43,343 nucleotides of DNA from Prevotella sp. (GTDB lineage Bacteria; Bacteroidota; Bacteroidia; Bacteroidales; Bacteroidaceae). The translations under genes and the position numbers were made by a program. Location: NCBI GenBank assembly GCA_003447235.1, contig DLZV01000033.1, positions 20,222 to 63,564 of the forward strand, written 5' to 3'. The stretch's first letter is position 1. Each line of letters opens with the position of its first letter. This document shows positions 41,066 to 43,343 of the stretch, piece after piece. The notes beneath the pieces were generated by a model. It was not told the origin of the DNA. It worked only from the letters and a program-made list of their open reading frames with translations, and did not search any database.

Positions 41066-41722
41066 ATGAGTTCGATAAAAATAATAAATTCTATAAAGCT
41101 AAATTCCAAAGGTGTCCTTGCAAAGGATGCCAATGGAAAGTATGTAAAGTTGCATAAACGCCAAGGAGATATGGATGGAGCTTGCTCTGTCTATTCTTTG
41201 GCGATGGCATTGCTGTGCCTTGGCGTAGTAACTGAGGATGACTTATATATTTACAACAAACCAGACAGACGGACTCAAAAGGGAAAATTCCTAAGCCATT
41301 TCCTTGAAGAACAAGGCTTAATAAGGAATGGATATTACTTTTCCACACTTGCGAAAGAGATCAATGAACAAGACTTTGGTGTTGTGGCAACACGAAAGTA
41401 TCGGAAAGATGCCAATGACATTATTGATATAATAGCCGATACACTTGATGAAGAAATGCCTGTTATTATATCAACCGATTTCCCAGATGGTGGGCATGCA
41501 ATGCTTGCAGTTGGTTATGAAACGAACAATGAGGAAGATGCAATTACAAAAATTCTGTGCTTAGACCCAAGTGAAGAAGCACCTAATTTTTCATCGTGGA
41601 ACTGCATCATTGATGTTGCACATAAATACAGCAAGTCTAAATATCCATTTGACAACATAACTAAATCCCAATCATATAAAGTTGCATTGGGAGACGTTTT
41701 AATAATCGAAAAAAGAAAATAA
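41066..41722 (+). CDS. papain/C39-like cysteine peptidase candidate within the hsd operon
   Basis: The 218-residue product has no signal peptide. It shows the pattern of a papain-fold peptidase: RQGDMDGACSVYSLAMALL with Gln33 (oxyanion hole) and candidate nucleophile Cys40 at the start of a helix, DGGHAMLAVGYE with candidate His144, and CLDPSEEAP with Asp167 as possible third catalytic residue. It starts four bases after hsdR and ends five bases before hsdM, so all three are made from one message. The base composition is lower in GC than the core genes. I do not recognise a named family. It could be a latent effector, a protease regulating HsdR, or an inactive relative acting as a binding protein. 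Confidence 0.6.
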   Translation: MSSIKIINSIKLNSKGVLAKDANGKYVKLHKRQGDMDGACSVYSLAMALLCLGVVTEDDLYIYNKPDRRTQKGKFLSHFLEEQGLIRNGYYFSTLAKEINEQDFGVVATRKYRKDANDIIDIIADTLDEEMPVIISTDFPDGGHAMLAVGYETNNEEDAITKILCLDPSEEAPNFSSWNCIIDVAHKYSKSKYPFDNITKSQSYKVALGDVLIIEKRK

Positions 41723-41727
41723 ATGAT

Positions 41728-43284
41728 ATGAGCGAAGAATTACAACAGAAACTCCGTGACCAACTTTGGGAAGTTGCTAACAAACTGCGTGGCAATATGT
41801 CGGCAAGTGACTTCATGTATTTCACCCTTGGCTTTATCTTCTACAAGTATTTGTCGGAGAAGATAGAGAAGCATGCCAATGACGCATTGGTGGATGATGA
41901 AGTCACATTCAAGGAACTTTGGACAATGGAAAAAGACGAAGATATAGAAGAACTTCAGGAGGTCGTCAAGACCGAATGTCTGGAGAATATCGGCTACTTC
42001 ATTGAACCAAACTTCCTGTTTTCGTCTGTCATTGAGCGCATTAAAAAGAAAGAAAATATATTGCCTATGCTCGAACGCTCATTGAAGCGTATTGAGGATA
42101 GTACCCTCGGACAGGACAGCGAAGAAGACTTTGGAGGTCTATTCTCTGACATTGACCTTGCTTCACCCAAGTTGGGCAAGACTGCCGATGACAAGAATAC
42201 TTTGGTCAGCAATGTTCTTCTTGCACTTGATGATATTGACTTTGGTGTGGAAGCATCGCAAGAGATTGATATTCTCGGTGATGCCTACGAGTATATGATT
42301 AGCCAGTTTGCCGCTGGTGCTGGCAAGAAAGCTGGTGAGTTCTATACTCCTCAGGAAGTGAGCCGTATCTTGGCAGAGATTGTGACCATTGGTCACGCTC
42401 GTCTGCGCAATGTCTATGACCCAACTTGTGGTAGTGGTTCGCTGCTGCTTCGTGCTGCAAGCATAGGCAATGCCAACGAGATCTTCGGACAGGAGAAAAA
42501 TCCTACGACCTACAACTTGGCTCGTATGAATATGCTTCTTCATGGCATAAAGTTTAGCAACTTCCGCATAGAGAATGGCGATACTTTGGAGGCGGATGCT
42601 TTTGGCGATACACAGTTTGACGCTGTGGTGGCCAATCCTCCTTTCTCAGCCGAATGGAGTGCTGCGGACAAGTTCAACAACGACGATCGTTTCAGTAAGG
42701 CAGGACGCTTGGCACCACGCAAGACGGCCGACTATGCCTTTATTCTCCACATGATTTACCACCTCAATGAGGGTGGCACAATGGCTTGTGTCGCTCCTCA
42801 TGGCGTTTTGTTCCGTGGCAATGCCGAGGGCGTCATTCGCCGTTTCCTCATTGAGAAGAAGAACTATGTGGATGCCATCATCGGTCTGCCTGCCAACATC
42901 TTCTATGGCACAAGCATCCCGACCTGTATCTTGGTGTTCAAGAAATGCCGTAAGGAGGATGACAACATTCTGTTTATTGATGCCAGCAAGGAGTTTGAAA
43001 AGGTCAAGACCCAGAACAAGCTTCGTCCGCAGCATATCAAGAAGATTGTTGACACCTATCGTGAGCGCAAGGAGATAGAAAAATACAGTCATCTTGCCAC
43101 ACTGCAAGAAGTGGCTGAGAACGACTACAATCTCAACATTCCTCGTTACGTTGATACTTTTGAGGAAGAAGAACCTATCGACATCCATGCCGTGATGAAG
43201 GAAATCAAGGAGTTGGAAGCCAAACGAGCCGACCTTGACAAGGAGATTGAAAGGTATTTGAAGGAATTGGGATTGGTGGAATGA
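41728..43284 (+). CDS. hsdM: type I restriction-modification DNA methyltransferase, M subunit
   Basis: HsdM adds a methyl group to adenine at the target site, with specificity given by HsdS. The 518-residue product has the N-terminal helical HsdM_N domain (LRDQLWEVANKLRGNMSASD) and the N6-adenine methyltransferase domain: EFYTPQEVSRILAEI, the AdoMet-binding DPTCGSG (231-237), and the catalytic NPPF (303-306). The C-terminal helical tail is complete and ends KELGLVE. No hsdS is present before the window ends 59 bases later. Confidence 0.96.
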   Translation: MSEELQQKLRDQLWEVANKLRGNMSASDFMYFTLGFIFYKYLSEKIEKHANDALVDDEVTFKELWTMEKDEDIEELQEVVKTECLENIGYFIEPNFLFSSVIERIKKKENILPMLERSLKRIEDSTLGQDSEEDFGGLFSDIDLASPKLGKTADDKNTLVSNVLLALDDIDFGVEASQEIDILGDAYEYMISQFAAGAGKKAGEFYTPQEVSRILAEIVTIGHARLRNVYDPTCGSGSLLLRAASIGNANEIFGQEKNPTTYNLARMNMLLHGIKFSNFRIENGDTLEADAFGDTQFDAVVANPPFSAEWSAADKFNNDDRFSKAGRLAPRKTADYAFILHMIYHLNEGGTMACVAPHGVLFRGNAEGVIRRFLIEKKNYVDAIIGLPANIFYGTSIPTCILVFKKCRKEDDNILFIDASKEFEKVKTQNKLRPQHIKKIVDTYRERKEIEKYSHLATLQEVAENDYNLNIPRYVDTFEEEEPIDIHAVMKEIKELEAKRADLDKEIERYLKELGLVE

Positions 43285-43343
43285 TTTTTTTGTACCAGGT
43301 TGGGACAATTTTAGAAGAACGTTTTATATCAATAGTTCGTTAA
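43281..43343 (+). other. 20-codon ORF overlapping the hsdM stop
   Basis: An ATG overlaps the hsdM stop in the ATGA arrangement at 43281-43284, as is common for coupled hsdM-hsdS genes. The frame runs only 20 codons (MIFLYQVGTILEE at the start) to a TAA at the last base of the window. The sequence does not resemble HsdS, and I regard it as chance or the remnant of a gene start. Confidence 0.2.

Overview
The window comes from a member of Bacteroidota, most likely Prevotella or a close relative (Prevotellaceae). The signs are: promoters of the TTTG-N20-TAnnTTTG type in front of many genes; zinc-free S14 and L36; a eukaryote-like dimeric glycyl-tRNA synthetase; a YjgP/YjgQ permease followed by ribBA; and secreted proteins ending in the 'N-L-x-G-Q-R ... 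G-I-x-(I/V)-x-(D/N)-G' tail common in Prevotella. Species cannot be fixed from the sequence alone.

Region 1 (1-12420) is the translation superoperon: the end of rplB, then rpsS-rplV-rpsC-rplP-rpmC-rpsQ-rplN-rplX-rplE-rpsN-rpsH-rplF-rplR-rpsE-rpmD-rplO-secY-(map-like)-infA-rpmJ-rpsM-rpsK-rpsD-rpoA-rplQ, closed by a strong terminator. Three points stand out. The map-position gene has lost four of five metal ligands. A long hairpin fills the rpsN-rpsH gap. An internal promoter precedes rpsM.

Region 2 (12420-37470) is mixed chromosomal core. It holds a probably frameshifted small lipoprotein, a large outer-membrane DUF3943 protein, a YbjQ-family protein, a secreted SGNH-like (DUF4886) protein and a LytS-type histidine kinase. 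Next come gdhA and a protein joining receiver domains to a pyruvate-phosphate-dikinase ATP-binding domain. A minus-strand series then follows: CBM9-like, MATE transporter, FKBP lipoprotein and glyS, a LytTR response regulator, ribBA and the LptF/LptG permease. The region ends with an Omp28-like secreted protein, a CAT-anticodon tRNA and a second SGNH hydrolase. Around the tRNA lie two arrays of 11-bp degenerate repeats, one a 185-bp inverted array. I know no named family for them.

Region 3 (37472-43343) starts at tRNA-Leu(TAG) and looks like a defence island: a promoter, a 14-codon leader ORF, an XRE regulator, hsdR, a papain/C39-like cysteine peptidase candidate, and hsdM. No hsdS is seen before the window ends. 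The peptidase-like gene lies within a few bases of both hsd genes and is the best candidate for an undescribed system. It may be an accessory effector or regulator built into a type I restriction-modification operon, comparable in position (not homology) to the PrrC anticodon nuclease of the prr locus.
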